A stretch of DNA of 64,000 nucleotides. Origin: Babylonia areolata (taxonomy: Eukaryota > Mollusca > Gastropoda > Neogastropoda > Buccinidae). How positions within the stretch are numbered: position 1 is the first letter of the stretch; each line of letters opens with the position of its first letter. The notes beneath the pieces are model-generated. The model was not told the DNA's origin. It worked only from the letters and a program-made list of their open reading frames with translations, and made no database searches. The DNA lies in assembly GCF_041734735.1 (NCBI RefSeq), contig NC_134900.1:33609870-33673869 (forward strand), written 5' to 3'. Position numbers and translations under genes: made by a program. Of the stretch, positions 1 through 11,074 are shown piece after piece.

Positions 1-1985
1 ATGAGCAGATTATCCCCCCCTCTCCCTTGGTACAGTTCATGGTTTGAACAAATTGTATTCATTCATGGATAATATAATGCCACGCAGCAGTAAACACTGA
101 AGCATCAAGCACAACAAGCAGAAGGTTATGAAGGGTATTCTTATAACAGTAAGTATACAGAATTGTTTGGTCCACGAGTGAGCACAAATATACAGCGTCT
201 TTGCCTGTTGACGCTATTTTTGGTTCTGTGGCCTTGAAACGTTCAAAGTTTAACATTGTCAGCTGCTCCAAAAAGGTTTGACAGACAATATAATCCACTT
301 ACTGTCTGAACCAGACCTTGTTGAAAGGGCACAGTGCATGTGGCAGACATATTACCCCCACACCCACACCTCCGTCCCCTCATCCATACACCCCCCCCAC
401 CCCACCCCTGTGCGACCTTTTATCCGTTGTAAAGGTTACTTTCAAAACTGTTGGTGTGCGCAGTTTTGCAATCATATGTCCAGTTTCATTGGTTGATTCG
501 GTGATTTAACTTTCACCGGCATAGGCGACTTTTGTTGACAAGACAGTGCACCGCCATTGGTGACCTTTTTGGACTTCGAGGGGTTATGTTAGTTAACAAG
601 ACCATTTTTCATATTATAACAAAAGTTTGACAGCTGCAGCCAGTTTCCCCACCAGTCAATCCAACAATGGCTAACCTGTGCCCTCTGACCGAGTTTGAAA
701 TGAACAGGTCCAATGTGTTGTTTTGATATGAACCAAAGCCTGTGACTGAGGGCATTGTATCAAGAATGTTTGGCACTGGGGAGTACTTTTTACTCAGAAA
801 CTTTGTGGTGAAAGAGTTAAGGGGGGGCACGGCAGTGCAAGAGAGACCAAAATGATGATTTTTCATGATTTGGGTTTTTAATGGATTTTGATTCTTGAAC
901 ATCTCTAATATCATATGCATAAAGTTTTTCCACTGTAGAGATGTCTTTAACAATGAAAAAATTGCCAGTAAAGATGGCTTGCTGAATCATGGAAGTGTTT
1001 ATTTTGTGCAATTTCGATGCAAGTTGTCAAGTTTCTGGCCTTGACAACATACCTTGGACTTGCTCAGTGATGAGTAAACCAACAACCATGAGACTTTGCA
1101 TGATTGTTTTATAACATGTTATTAAAGTTTTGTCTTGAGTATGTATGAAATATTCTCTGGGATTTAATTCATAGTGGTTCCAATCTTTTTACCCATTGTA
1201 AATTTTGAGGATTTAGCAATACCCAAAATTTAAAAAAATCATAAAAAATACAATAATTGACGAATCAACATAATATCAAGTCCACATAACAAAAAAAATG
1301 TTTGCATGCACCACATGGACCACAAACCAGATTTCTTTGATACATTGTTTGGTGGCTATTTTGATTTGTTTCCATAGCAATGGGTATTCACAGAAATCTG
1401 AGATAACGTTTTTTGTGATCCACAAGTGATGATACACCTAGTAGACCCCCCCAGCCCCCCACCCCCCAAAAAAAAGATATAGTTGGAGAGGAAAAAAGTT
1501 GTTATTTGACTGCAGTATCTAGCCTTAAAAGAAGCCAGTAGAATTTTTAAATGAGGTGGCTTGACCTTGTCAGTTTGAATCAGCCCAGGTCAGTTTGAAC
1601 ATACCCGAGTCAGGTTGTGCGTATCTCTTGTACTGATTGATGTTGGTTTTTTAAAGATATGTATTTGTGTACATGTGTTTGTTTGTTAATCTCCATGTGT
1701 GCAAACTTGTGTATATAAATATGTGTGCATGACTGAAGTGTGATTGTGTTGTGTGTAACTGATAGGTGCAGACATAAACTTGTATAAAGTTACATTGATG
1801 ATTGTGTGTGTGTGTGTACATGCATGTGCGTGTGTGGTCTGTTTTTATTATTGTCATTGCAATTACTTGCATAATCATCTTCATCATCATCATTATCACA
1901 GTCCTCATCCTGATTATTGTACTTCCAGCTCTTGTGGTGGTCACCTTACTTACTGATGATACCGTTATTGATGTCTTATTACCAG
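1..1985. other. Non-coding stretch, probably RASSF intron
   Basis: I see no convincing exon here on either strand. The RASSF exon at 1986 begins in the middle of its conserved domain, so this stretch is most simply the upstream intron of that gene. The exon carrying the front of the Ras-association domain is not recognisable here and should lie beyond the left edge. The right end turns GT-rich from about 1660. Confidence 0.5.
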
Positions 1986-2133
1986 ATTCTGTACCTCTGT
2001 GCATGACTTTGCAGTCAAACTGCGGCGCCTGACAGACAAAGACTTTCCCCTGTTGGCGTTGTTGTCATGGAAACCGGACAACATCAAGCACTACCGCCTT
2101 GTTCTGCAGGAGAATGAGACTGGGGAAATTGTG
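1986..2133 (+). CDS. RASSF penultimate coding exon
   Basis: Encodes the final strands of the RA domain. The donor is GTG|gtgagt at 2134. Two acceptors are possible. One is ttattaccag ending at 1985, which adds the residues FCTSVHDFA. The other is the stronger pyrimidine-backed tgactttgcag ending at 2014, which starts directly at a split Val before KLRRL. Family alignment favours neither decisively, so the left edge is uncertain by 29 nt. Confidence 0.8.
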
Positions 2134-2357
2134 GTGAGTGTTTGTAGAGCGGTGTGTGTGAATGGGTGGGAGGGTGAATAAGTGAGCAAGCTAGCGTGAG
2201 AGAGAGAGAGAGAGTGTGTGTGACTGTGTGTTTGTGTGTGGCATTTGAGTGTGTGTGTATGTGTACCTCTGTGTGTGTGTGTGTATAAAAGTCTTTGGCT
2301 TATTGCCCATACAAAATGGAATGTACTGAATATCATCATTGGACACATCCGTTACTT

Positions 2358-2406
<49 letters not shown>

Positions 2407-2691
2407 TCTTTGGCTTATTGCCCATACAAATGGGAGTTCACATGCATGAAGGTACTGAATATCATCATTGAAAACATCCATTACTGAGTATACTGAACAT
2501 CATCATTGAACACATCCATTACTGAGTACTTGTGTGTGTGTGTGTTTTGTCTGTATATGTCAGGATCTGACTGTTGTCTGTCTTGCGTGTTCGCATTTTT
2601 TATCTCTCTTTGAGTGTGCGTGTGAACAAGAGAGATAGGATATATGTTTGTATATCTGTGTGTGTGAGTTTATGTTTTTATGTGTGTGTTA

Positions 2692-2726
<35 letters not shown>

Positions 2727-2985
2727 TTACACGCACGTGTTTGTTTTTAGCAAAACTGTTCCATGACGCTGCTACATTCAAAAACCTCTGTGTGATGAAT
2801 GTTTTCACCAGTGGGACGCCTTCAGCACGCCGGAGCTGAAGAACTTCATGGTGGTGCTGGACCGCGAGGAGAGCGAGGCCATCAGCCAGCTGCAGTACAA
2901 GTACCGCGTCATGAAGCGCATCATCCTCCAGCGCATGAAGGAGCTCCGCCAGGACAAGGCTTCGAAGAACGAGTCGTCCGCATGA
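1986..2985 (+). CDS. Ras association (RASSF1/RASSF5-type) protein, 3' end of gene
   Basis: Two exons (about 1986-2133 and 2812-2985) encode the C-terminus of a classical RASSF scaffold protein. RASSF proteins bind Ras-like GTPases through an RA domain and MST/Hippo kinases through a C-terminal SARAH helix. The first exon gives the end of the RA domain (VKLRRLTDKDFPL, then VLQENETGEIV). The second gives WDAFSTPELKNFMVVLDREE and a SARAH-like helix rich in Lys, Arg and Glu. This matches the RASSF1/3/5 pattern ENETGEV-WDAFS-PEL-NFL-ILDREE. The exons join at a codon boundary (GTG|gtgagt; ttcaccag|TGG), and TGA is at 2983-2985. The protein tail KASKNESSA is short, as in the family. Which RASSF paralogue this is cannot be settled from the C-terminus. 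The 5' part of the gene lies outside the window. Confidence 0.88.
2190..2530. repeat. GT/GA microsatellites with a short tandem duplication
   Basis: In the last RASSF intron, GA and GT runs surround two copies of a segment beginning aagtctttggcttattgccc (2289 and 2404). Part of that segment (catcatcattgaacacatcc) then recurs near 2490. The long GT run spans about 2361-2402. Small reading frames across it are low-complexity artefacts. Confidence 0.8.
2812..2985 (+). CDS. RASSF terminal coding exon (SARAH domain)
   Basis: The acceptor is gttttcaccag ending at 2811. The exon encodes WDAFSTPEL through ESEAISQLQYKYRVMKRII and ends at TGA 2983-2985. The helix after LDREE is the SARAH segment used for pairing with MST1/2 kinases in characterised RASSF proteins. 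Codons here are GC-rich compared with the AT-rich flanks, as expected for conserved coding sequence. Confidence 0.88.
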   Translation, partial: WDAFSTPELKNFMVVLDREESEAISQLQYKYRVMKRIILQRMKELRQDKASKNESSA

Positions 2986-3580
2986 GCCTCCCTCCCTCCC
3001 CTGTCGCATAATCCTCCATGCCTCACTGCCGCAGTGTCCACTCTTCATGTGGCTTAATTCTCCTCCCCCCCCTGCCGCATAATCCTCTCTCCCTGCCCGC
3101 AGTTTCCACTCTCTGTGCAGCTTACTCCTCCCTCCCTGCTGCATGATTCCCTCTTCATGCGGTGATTCCCTCTTCATGCGTCTTAATCATCCCTCCGTGC
3201 CGCAGTTTCCACTCTTTATGTGGCTTAATTCTCCTCCCTCCCTTCCACATAATCCTCTCTCCCTGCTGCATAGTCCTCTGTCCATGCGGCTTAATCCTCC
3301 TCCTTTGCCGCATTATTCTCCCTCCCAGCCGCATGATTCTCTCTTCATGGGGCTTAATCCTCCCTCCCTGCCGCACGATTCCCTCTTCATGTGGCTTAAT
3401 CCTCCCTCCCTGCCGCACGATTCCCTCTTCATGCGGCTTAATCCTCCCTCCCTGCCGCACGATTCCCTCTTCATGCGGCTTAATCCTCCCTCCCTGCCGC
3501 ACGATTCCCTCTTCATGCGGCTTAATCCTCCCTCCCTGCCGCACGATTCCCTCTTCATGCAGCTTAATCCTCCCTCATCT
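2986..3580 (+). repeat. 42-bp minisatellite in RASSF 3' UTR
   Basis: The array starts immediately after the stop codon. Early units (2986-3350) are diverged; about five units from 3360 to 3575 are nearly identical, with a 42-bp period containing ccgcacgattccctcttcat. Because 42 is divisible by three, long repetitive reading frames appear on both strands (for example 3143-3658 plus and 3155-3544 minus). They are consequences of the repeat, not genes. Confidence 0.93.
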
Positions 3581-3599
3581 CCATCCAGACATGGCCGCT

Positions 3600-6500
3600 G
3601 TGCTGTCCAAGTGAAGATCTCCTCCTCTACTGTAGTTTATATTGTTCTAGTCATTTGAATGGTATTGACGTGGAGCTATAGTGATGGTAATATGAAGGAT
3701 GTTTTTGCAGTTTTGGAATCCAAGCGTATTACTGACAGCATTTGTTTTGGATCCAATGTTAGCTGAGAAGAACTGAAGGTCAGAATCAAAATGTTGTAAA
3801 GAAATTGATCACTGTCAACAGAATAGAAACTTGTTCCATTTTTTTGTACGTAAAGATCATTCTCACTGAGGTTTAGCTGGAGTTTGGTATATCACTTTAT
3901 ATACTTTATTATATATACTTGTTTGAATTCCATGTAGCAGTTGAGGGCATATATCCCATAAACCATTCACACCAGCATACCATCTCATAGCAGCACGTGA
4001 AATCATTTACTTAAGAAAATGGCAGGTTAAATTATCGCTGCCTCAATGTTCCAACCACAGAGATGTTCACGGCCTAGAGATATAGCTCACCATTCCTCAT
4101 TTGTTGTCTGTGGGTTTCACATGTGAAGAAGGATGCTTACAACTGCCCAGTACTTAGGAGCTTGGATGATGTGGGTGTGTGCCGTGTTGTGGCAGATGAT
4201 GTGGCATTGGAGGGTGGAGGAGGAGGCAGAGGGGTCAGGGTTAAAGGGAAGTCATCCCCACCCTGCAGAGAGTTCACCTGGTTACTGGTATATGTATGAT
4301 TTGATAATTCTTTTTTTTATTTCCCTTCAAAATGATGAAGGAAAGTGGCAAAGATTCTCGTTCTTGTATGCATTCTGACTGTTTTCAGGAGTTTTGTTGA
4401 AAAATTTCCTTGTGAAACAGAAATGTAGACTTGACTTGTATTCTTTAAATTTAGTTACTGTTGAAATTGGGAGCTCACATGACTTAGATAATGTTTGAAA
4501 AGATTAGAAAACGGTATCAGCAAGCAATGTGTATTTGGTTGAACATTTAAACTGCAGTCCTGAGTTTTTGTCATTTGATAAGACAAAGAGAAAAAAAAAC
4601 TAATCTGAAGTTTTGACAGTTTTTGTTCATGTCTAGTAGTAATGTGCTCCAGAGGCATTGTACTTAGTTACTTTATAGATCTACAGTCAGGAAAATAGAT
4701 ACCAACACGCTGGCTGGTTTGTAATCATTTTATAAACGGCTGTTCTCACATTTGGGGACACAGTGGCAGAACTGGTCAGATACTGGTGGTCTGATCCAGT
4801 TTAAAATCGATTCAAGGAGAGGATTGACCCATGCCTTCCTGTGCAGAGCCCTGGACACTGAATATGAACTCGCCGCTCCTATGGCTGTGAAAAGCTATAG
4901 GACATTTCATCTGTTACTTATTTATCACGTTAGGCTTTAAGGCTTTATTGTTATGCCTCAGAAAACCATAGAAAATTGCTACTTTAATTACACATACTTT
5001 ACCATGACCCACTGGTATGGATTCCAACAGTGGTCTGGATTCCTGTCCGGTGCAAACTACCAGTCCACTGTGCTGAGAAATCGAAAGTCGCTGCGGTTAA
5101 TAGCCTCCCTTTAGCTTTTCTTTCAGGGGAAAATATATATGTCAGTAATTACACTGAGTGGTCTAGAAAATATATGTCAGTAATCAGATGGCGGTGTGTG
5201 GAGCGTGCGCACACTGAGGTGTGTGGGGAAAGTGGGGCAGCAGAATATTACATTCCGTGCAGGGTGACTGGACTGCTGCCGTTGAGTTGGCACAGGCTAG
5301 TCTGTCAGGCGGGTGATGGATAGTGTTCACCTCCACATGATGTGTTGGGTGAGCCACGGGGAAAGGCGCAGACGCGTCCCTGGAGGTTTCTGTTACGTGT
5401 GCATAGTTGAAGAATGTGATGAAACGACGCTGGATTGTGATTTGCCGAGGGTGGGGTCGGGAGCTGATCGTGCTGTGGTGACCCAGGCGTTTGTTGCTGA
5501 GAGTTGAACGACAAAGACTGTTGATTCTCTGGGCCTGTCAGCTGATGTTGTTATATTCGTTTGTGAAAAATATCTGTACAAAAGTACTGAACTTTCTTTA
5601 AAATGGGCTTCATGGAGTTAAAGAACACTCCTATTTCCAACTGTAACCCTAGAGTAAGGGAAGCTGTATGACATCGCAAACAGAGTGAAGGAAAGTAATA
5701 TGTAGAGCTGTGCAAAAAATGTTAGCATTAGAATAGAACAACAGTAAGATTTGTGTACATGCCAGTTTGTATAAATATGTATACATATGCACGGTAGAAT
5801 GTTGTTTTGTGCAGTTGCCTGAACACTCTGTATACTAGGTTGTCCAGGTGCGGATGGACATCATCAGTGTGCCGCATGTGTGTGTGGGGAAGGGGCTTGA
5901 TCGTGTATACCGCCTTCACCATTATGTGCAAAGACCGAGTGGTCTGTTTTCATACCATCCAACTTGTCTCACATATTTTACATTTTTGATAACCTGATCT
6001 GAACCCACTGAAACAAGTGCCATCATGTCTAGTCAAAAATCACCCCAAATATGCGGCAGTCATGACGATGTTGCAGTACTATTACAGGAACAATCTTCAG
6101 AAATACCAAATGATGTATTAAGGACAGTGCTCAAAGCGAAACATTCCAGTATACGCTAACCAAGTTATACTAATAATCACATTTAAAGGAACAGAATAGC
6201 TTTAAGTAGGACATCAGATCATGTCTCCTGACTCGTGTTTACCTCTGTCACTGCTGTGTGTCTCACATGCAGTGAAGTTTTTTTTTTCTTCACAACACTG
6301 GTAATCTTCATTGTGGAATGTTTCAGTTTTAAACACTCACATTACTCATTGTTTTCAGCCTACAGCAAACATATATGGATATGTAAAGGCACATCATATT
6401 GATTTTCTTTGGAATGCATAATCTTGACTGTTTGATTTTGGTCTCATTGGAATGTTGGGTAAATTGGGAAAATTGTTTTTAAAAAAAATTTATTGGAAAT

Positions 6501-7660
6501 GTTTGTTGATAAAGCAGTAACGTGTTCGCCATTGTTTACTTGAGCATATTTATGTTGAGCTTATTTGGGAGTTGTTTAGAGCAACTTGCATATATGTTCA
6601 CCACAACGCTATCTTTTTTGTGGCAGAAGTCAAAATTAAGTGTCTAGTGGGATTATAGGACTTTCTCCCCTCCTCCTGTCTGTTATAGATGTATATATGT
6701 ATATGTGGGGGGGAGAGAGAGAGAGAACACATATGTATGTGGGTGTTCTAGATATTGTGTGTTGCTGTGATGACTTATTCATGTACGGTTTACCTTTTGC
6801 ATGATGTAACAGCTGTAAAAATGGTTCATGCCTGGTACCTGTAAATATGACTCACTGTAAATGTTGATGTTTTTACAACTTCCAAGCAATCATCATTGCT
6901 TTCACCTATCTGGTCAGAAGATAGGTGCTTACTGGGTTCTAGCGAAAATCTGCAAGTTTTTTTTGTTTTTTTTTCCGTTTTAAAAGATTTTTTTTTATCA
7001 CACATTTGTAAACTGCTTGTCTTCTGTTATGAATAGTCCTAGCAACAAAGTTTAGGTGCAGTTCAGTTAATAGTTTGTTCCAGACCCCCTGCCCCTCTTA
7101 CCCCTGGTCCAATATGATGGGGACAAAAAGAAAAAGAATTGAAAAAAAAAGAGCAATTAAATAGTGTACAGGCAATGTGGCAAAGATAATGCACAGATCA
7201 TAGTGCTTCCAAATGGATGCTATAGCCAGACAGTCACAAAGCTAGATTTAACATTGAGCTGGTTGATGGTTTGACTGCAAACAATTATTTTTGTTTGGAA
7301 CAGTGTATAGATGCACAAGGATGGACTTACTTTACATTTGCACACACACATAAAACTGCAAAAAAGTTCCGGACCATTTCATAAAATCAGGTATGTTTTC
7401 ACAAAGAGTTGAAAAATTAGATACAGTTGAAATTAAGCAGGCTGCACATGGCATTCAACTGGCCTCTATAGTAACGACTGCTTCAGGCTCATATACACCA
7501 CAAAGAGTTTGAAAAATGTGTTTGAAAAAAATCAGTATTTCATGCTGAAAATTAACAGCTATTCACTTGTTTATAAGCAATATTTATTCAGCTCTCTATG
7601 AATAATATCTGTTGTATTTCATCATAAGAAAAAAAAAAAAAAAAATGGAGTGTTGTGCAA
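3600..7660 (+). other. Probable RASSF 3' UTR or downstream flank, no gene seen
   Basis: AT-rich sequence with no recognisable exon. It contains a copy of dispersed repeat D near 4985-5110. Otherwise I see only short homopolymers and a GA run near 6712. Confidence 0.45.
4985..5112 (-). repeat. Dispersed repeat D, copy 1
   Basis: Contains ttcctgtccggtgcaaacta and downstream gagaaatcgaaagtcgctgc, related to copies at about 37785-37930, 50694-50815 and 54925-55072. The consensus orientation is read from the gaggtaac end. The family resembles a short non-coding interspersed element; I see no tRNA head. Confidence 0.6.
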
Positions 7661-7663
7661 GAA

Positions 7664-7800
7664 AGCAGTTTCAGTTTCAGTTTCAGTAGCTCAAGGAGGC
7701 GTCACTGCGTTTGGACAAATCCATATACGTTACATCACATCTGCCAAGCAGATGCCTGACCAGCAGCGTAACCCAACGCGCTTAGTCAGGCCTTGAGGGA
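7664..7800 (-). mobile_element. SINE B, 3' fragment
   Basis: Begins with repeated cagttt motifs followed by agctcaaggaggcgtcactg and ends near gtcaggccttgaggg. This is the 3' end, in reverse orientation, of the tRNA-derived SINE seen full length at 54066, 55420, 57327 and 58864. Confidence 0.85.
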
Positions 7801-8611
7801 AAAAAAAGAAAAAGAAAAAAAGGTGAATAAATAATAGAGAAGCTTACGCAAATAAATAAATAAATAATAATTATAATGTAAAAAACAACAACAACAACAA
7901 AAAAACAAAGGTGAATAAATAATAGATAAGCTTACACAAATAAATAAATAAATAATAATTATGATGTAAAAAAAAAAAAGAAGAAAATAAAAGGTAGTAG
8001 TAATAATAATAATAATAATAATAAAAAGAAAGCACCTTTGTGTACAATTGGTGTTCTTTACATTGGCTACATGCACTGCTGTTTGCTGAACTTTCATCAT
8101 CATTTCAACATGCCCCCCTCAAGAAGAGAACTGTACCAGTTCCCAAGCAGTTCTTAACTTTTTGTGAATCCCGTATAAGTGCACTACATTTACATGAGCT
8201 CAGAGCACAGTCACCTAGAGTGAAGTCTCCCGTGGGTACCGTGTGGTCATGCAGATGGTGACAGTATCATTTTGTTGACTCTGCTCTGTGGTGCTAATTA
8301 TTTGAAATCCATGAGAATTGATTCTTCTTGATGGCAATCAGTAGGAATGGGATTCTGTTTGATTGTTTTATAAATCAGTTGGGTTTTTTTCAACAAAAAT
8401 CCAGAGAATTCTTGATTTTTTTTTTTTTTACAGTGCTGCCTCTTTATGATTGGCAATCAGCAACATGGAAAATACTCCAGATACGTTGGAATGATTTGAA
8501 CTGACAGCATTATCTTTGTGTAGGAATTATGTCTCATACACCAGACATCACATTATATTTTTGACCATAATGTGTTAAGTTTCAAGGCCTCTGAATTATC
8601 AGAACATTGTT

Positions 8612-8642
<31 letters not shown>

Positions 8643-8904
8643 TTCAGCTGTATTTTGTGTACATGTATTCAGCCTTCATTTCTTTATGCTCCTTGAAGCC
8701 TTTCATTGTCTGTTGCTCTAACACTTTCATTTTGTTGAAATATATTTTCCAGAAGATTCCCTTTTATTTTGGTTTTCCTTCAAGCCTGTTTTTTTCGAGG
8801 TTCAGTTATTGTTGTTTTTTCGCAAGAAGGAAGCAAGACTTGGGGAATCAAGAACCTTTTTTCGGGTAACCTTTTTTCTTTCTTTCTTTTTTTGTGTGTG
8901 TGCT

Positions 8905-9350
8905 GTCCCATCTTCTGTACCATCTCAGTGGCATTACTCCCATGTAGCTCAACTCAAGTCCATCATACTTTATATGATAGTCAGTCGTGTCCGACTATGA
9001 CCATCTGAACAGCAGAGGAGGCAACTGCTGTTCCGACTATTTGGGCTAGAATTTGATTATAGTGGAGAGTGTCTTGCCCAAGTACATCCCCACTATCTCG
9101 GCCAAGAGGGTTTTAGGACAGTCGGCGTTGGGATGGTTCCCAAAGGCCAACTAGCCCACAAGGCTGCAGCACTAAGAGCCAGTGCAATTTTGCCTCCTAG
9201 TTTGAGAGTCATAGTCCTTCACAAAAGACATCATACACAGCCACACTTTGGTTTGTCTGTCTCAGTCCCAATGTCAGCAGTCCATAGGAAACTGTCGATG
9301 CGAATTCACCATTTCCTACCCTCCTCTCTCCTGTCAGTGTGACTGTCTTA
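8905..9350 (+). repeat. Dispersed repeat C with an internal insertion, copy 1
   Basis: The left part, with accatctcagtggcattact, and the right part, with cagtccataggaaactgtcg, match repeat C at 51510-51835 and 62453-62840. Between them (about 8965-9215) lies a separate segment around gtcagtcgtgtccgactatg that the other two copies lack, so it looks like a nested insertion. I see no coding capacity. Confidence 0.65.
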
Positions 9351-10379
9351 CATGTCTTCCCAATTTCCTTGTGTCGAAGAAGGATGCCAGTCAAGATTTA
9401 TTCTACTTTTTATTTTGAAAGCTTATTTTAGTGACAGAATCAACACAAACAGTGTATTTTGAAAGCTAGTTTCAGTGACATAATTGAAACAGATCCACAA
9501 ATTTGTGACACTTTTTTTTTTCCATTTCAAAGAACATTAGGAAGTTTGTGTGAAAAATCAGAGATAGCAAAAAAAGAAAAAAAAAGACCCTGTTCTGTTG
9601 TACACCATATTCAGTACAATACTTTGCAGTGCAAGAGCTTTTTTTTTCCTCCTTTTTAAAAAATATTTTATTTTAAACTATATGTATTATTTGAACTTCC
9701 CTGTTCTGAAACATGCTGATCTGAGGAAAATTTTTCATATTTATGCATGCGTGTACTCATGGAATGCAGAATTTTGCCAAAATGATCATAGACTGTGGTA
9801 TACTCAGCAGTTTGTTGCAGACAATTTGTCAAAAACTGGTATAACACAGGTATGCTCCATGATAAGTGTACTCTTGTGTGTGACCTTTCAAAAAATATTA
9901 TTTATTTCATTTTTGGAGAAAGTATCGGCATGTTGGTCTCACTCCCTCAAGACCCCCATACAGTGTTACCCTGCATGTTAGATTTCATCATTTGGAAGAG
10001 AGGGGGCTACATGTGTATCATGTATTCCTGAAGCGTTCTCAGTCTGTGTGTGACAGACCGTTCACGACCTGACCTGTGCCTTATAGTTGGTGTTGTCAGT
10101 GTTCTGTATCTGTCTGGTGTATCCAGGCCCTTGTACCTTGCGAGGAAAACGAATTAGAAAATGTATATTTCTGTATGTAGTATTAAATAAAGGATTTTTT
10201 TTTTTTTTTCAAAGAAAAGTTTTGTCAAAACAACAACCCCCCGCTCACCCCCTCCCGAAAAAAAAAACCCTGTCTGTAATATTAATCAAAGAATAGGATT
10301 TTTGCAATGACTTTTTTTTTTCAAAGGTAGATTAGGGAAGTGAGGTTTGTGGCCTCTCATATGAACATGAACACACAGA

Positions 10380-10432
<53 letters not shown>

Positions 10433-11039
10433 TTAAGGCAAGGGAGAGAACTCAGTATGGAGATGGAGCCCAAGTGAATTTCATTTTCAAGTGACAGGAA
10501 ATGAACTTTATTATTGTTATTATTATTTTCTATATTTATATATATTTATTTATATAACTTTGCCTGTCGGGCGTCATAGCCATCTTTTGTAAAGGTGATT
10601 ATTAGATATGCAACTGATAAGTGCTTTAGATTCAGCAGGAATTCTTATCAGTTTTTGTGAAACTTGGTAATGGTATAAGCTTGCACATCTGGGGGAAAAT
10701 CATTTTTCAATTTTTCCAAATGTTTTGGCTGAATTCAGCAGATGTTCCTTTGGGATGGCAAATGGTACTGTGCTTCACAAGCAACTTTAAAAAATATGTT
10801 GATGATTTGAAAGAAAAACCTACAAAATAAATGCAACAGCCAGTTTGTTAGCAGTTATGAAATAGTCATATTCATTGCCCAATCACTCTGATGCCTGTGA
10901 GTTATTGAACCTGTATCATACCTCTCTATTTGATGTGTAGCAATGTGTGTATATATACCTGTACGTATATGTATATTTTATTCTCAAAAGTAATGTGTCA
11001 GTATCATGCATAATCTTTGTGTGTGTGTGTGTGTGTGTG

Positions 11040-11074
<35 letters not shown>

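Noticed and set aside
3143-3658. Long open frames on both strands with repeating Leu/Pro and Arg/Gly units
   Set aside because: They are produced by the 42-bp minisatellite, whose unit is a multiple of three; no start context, splice site or family similarity supports a protein.
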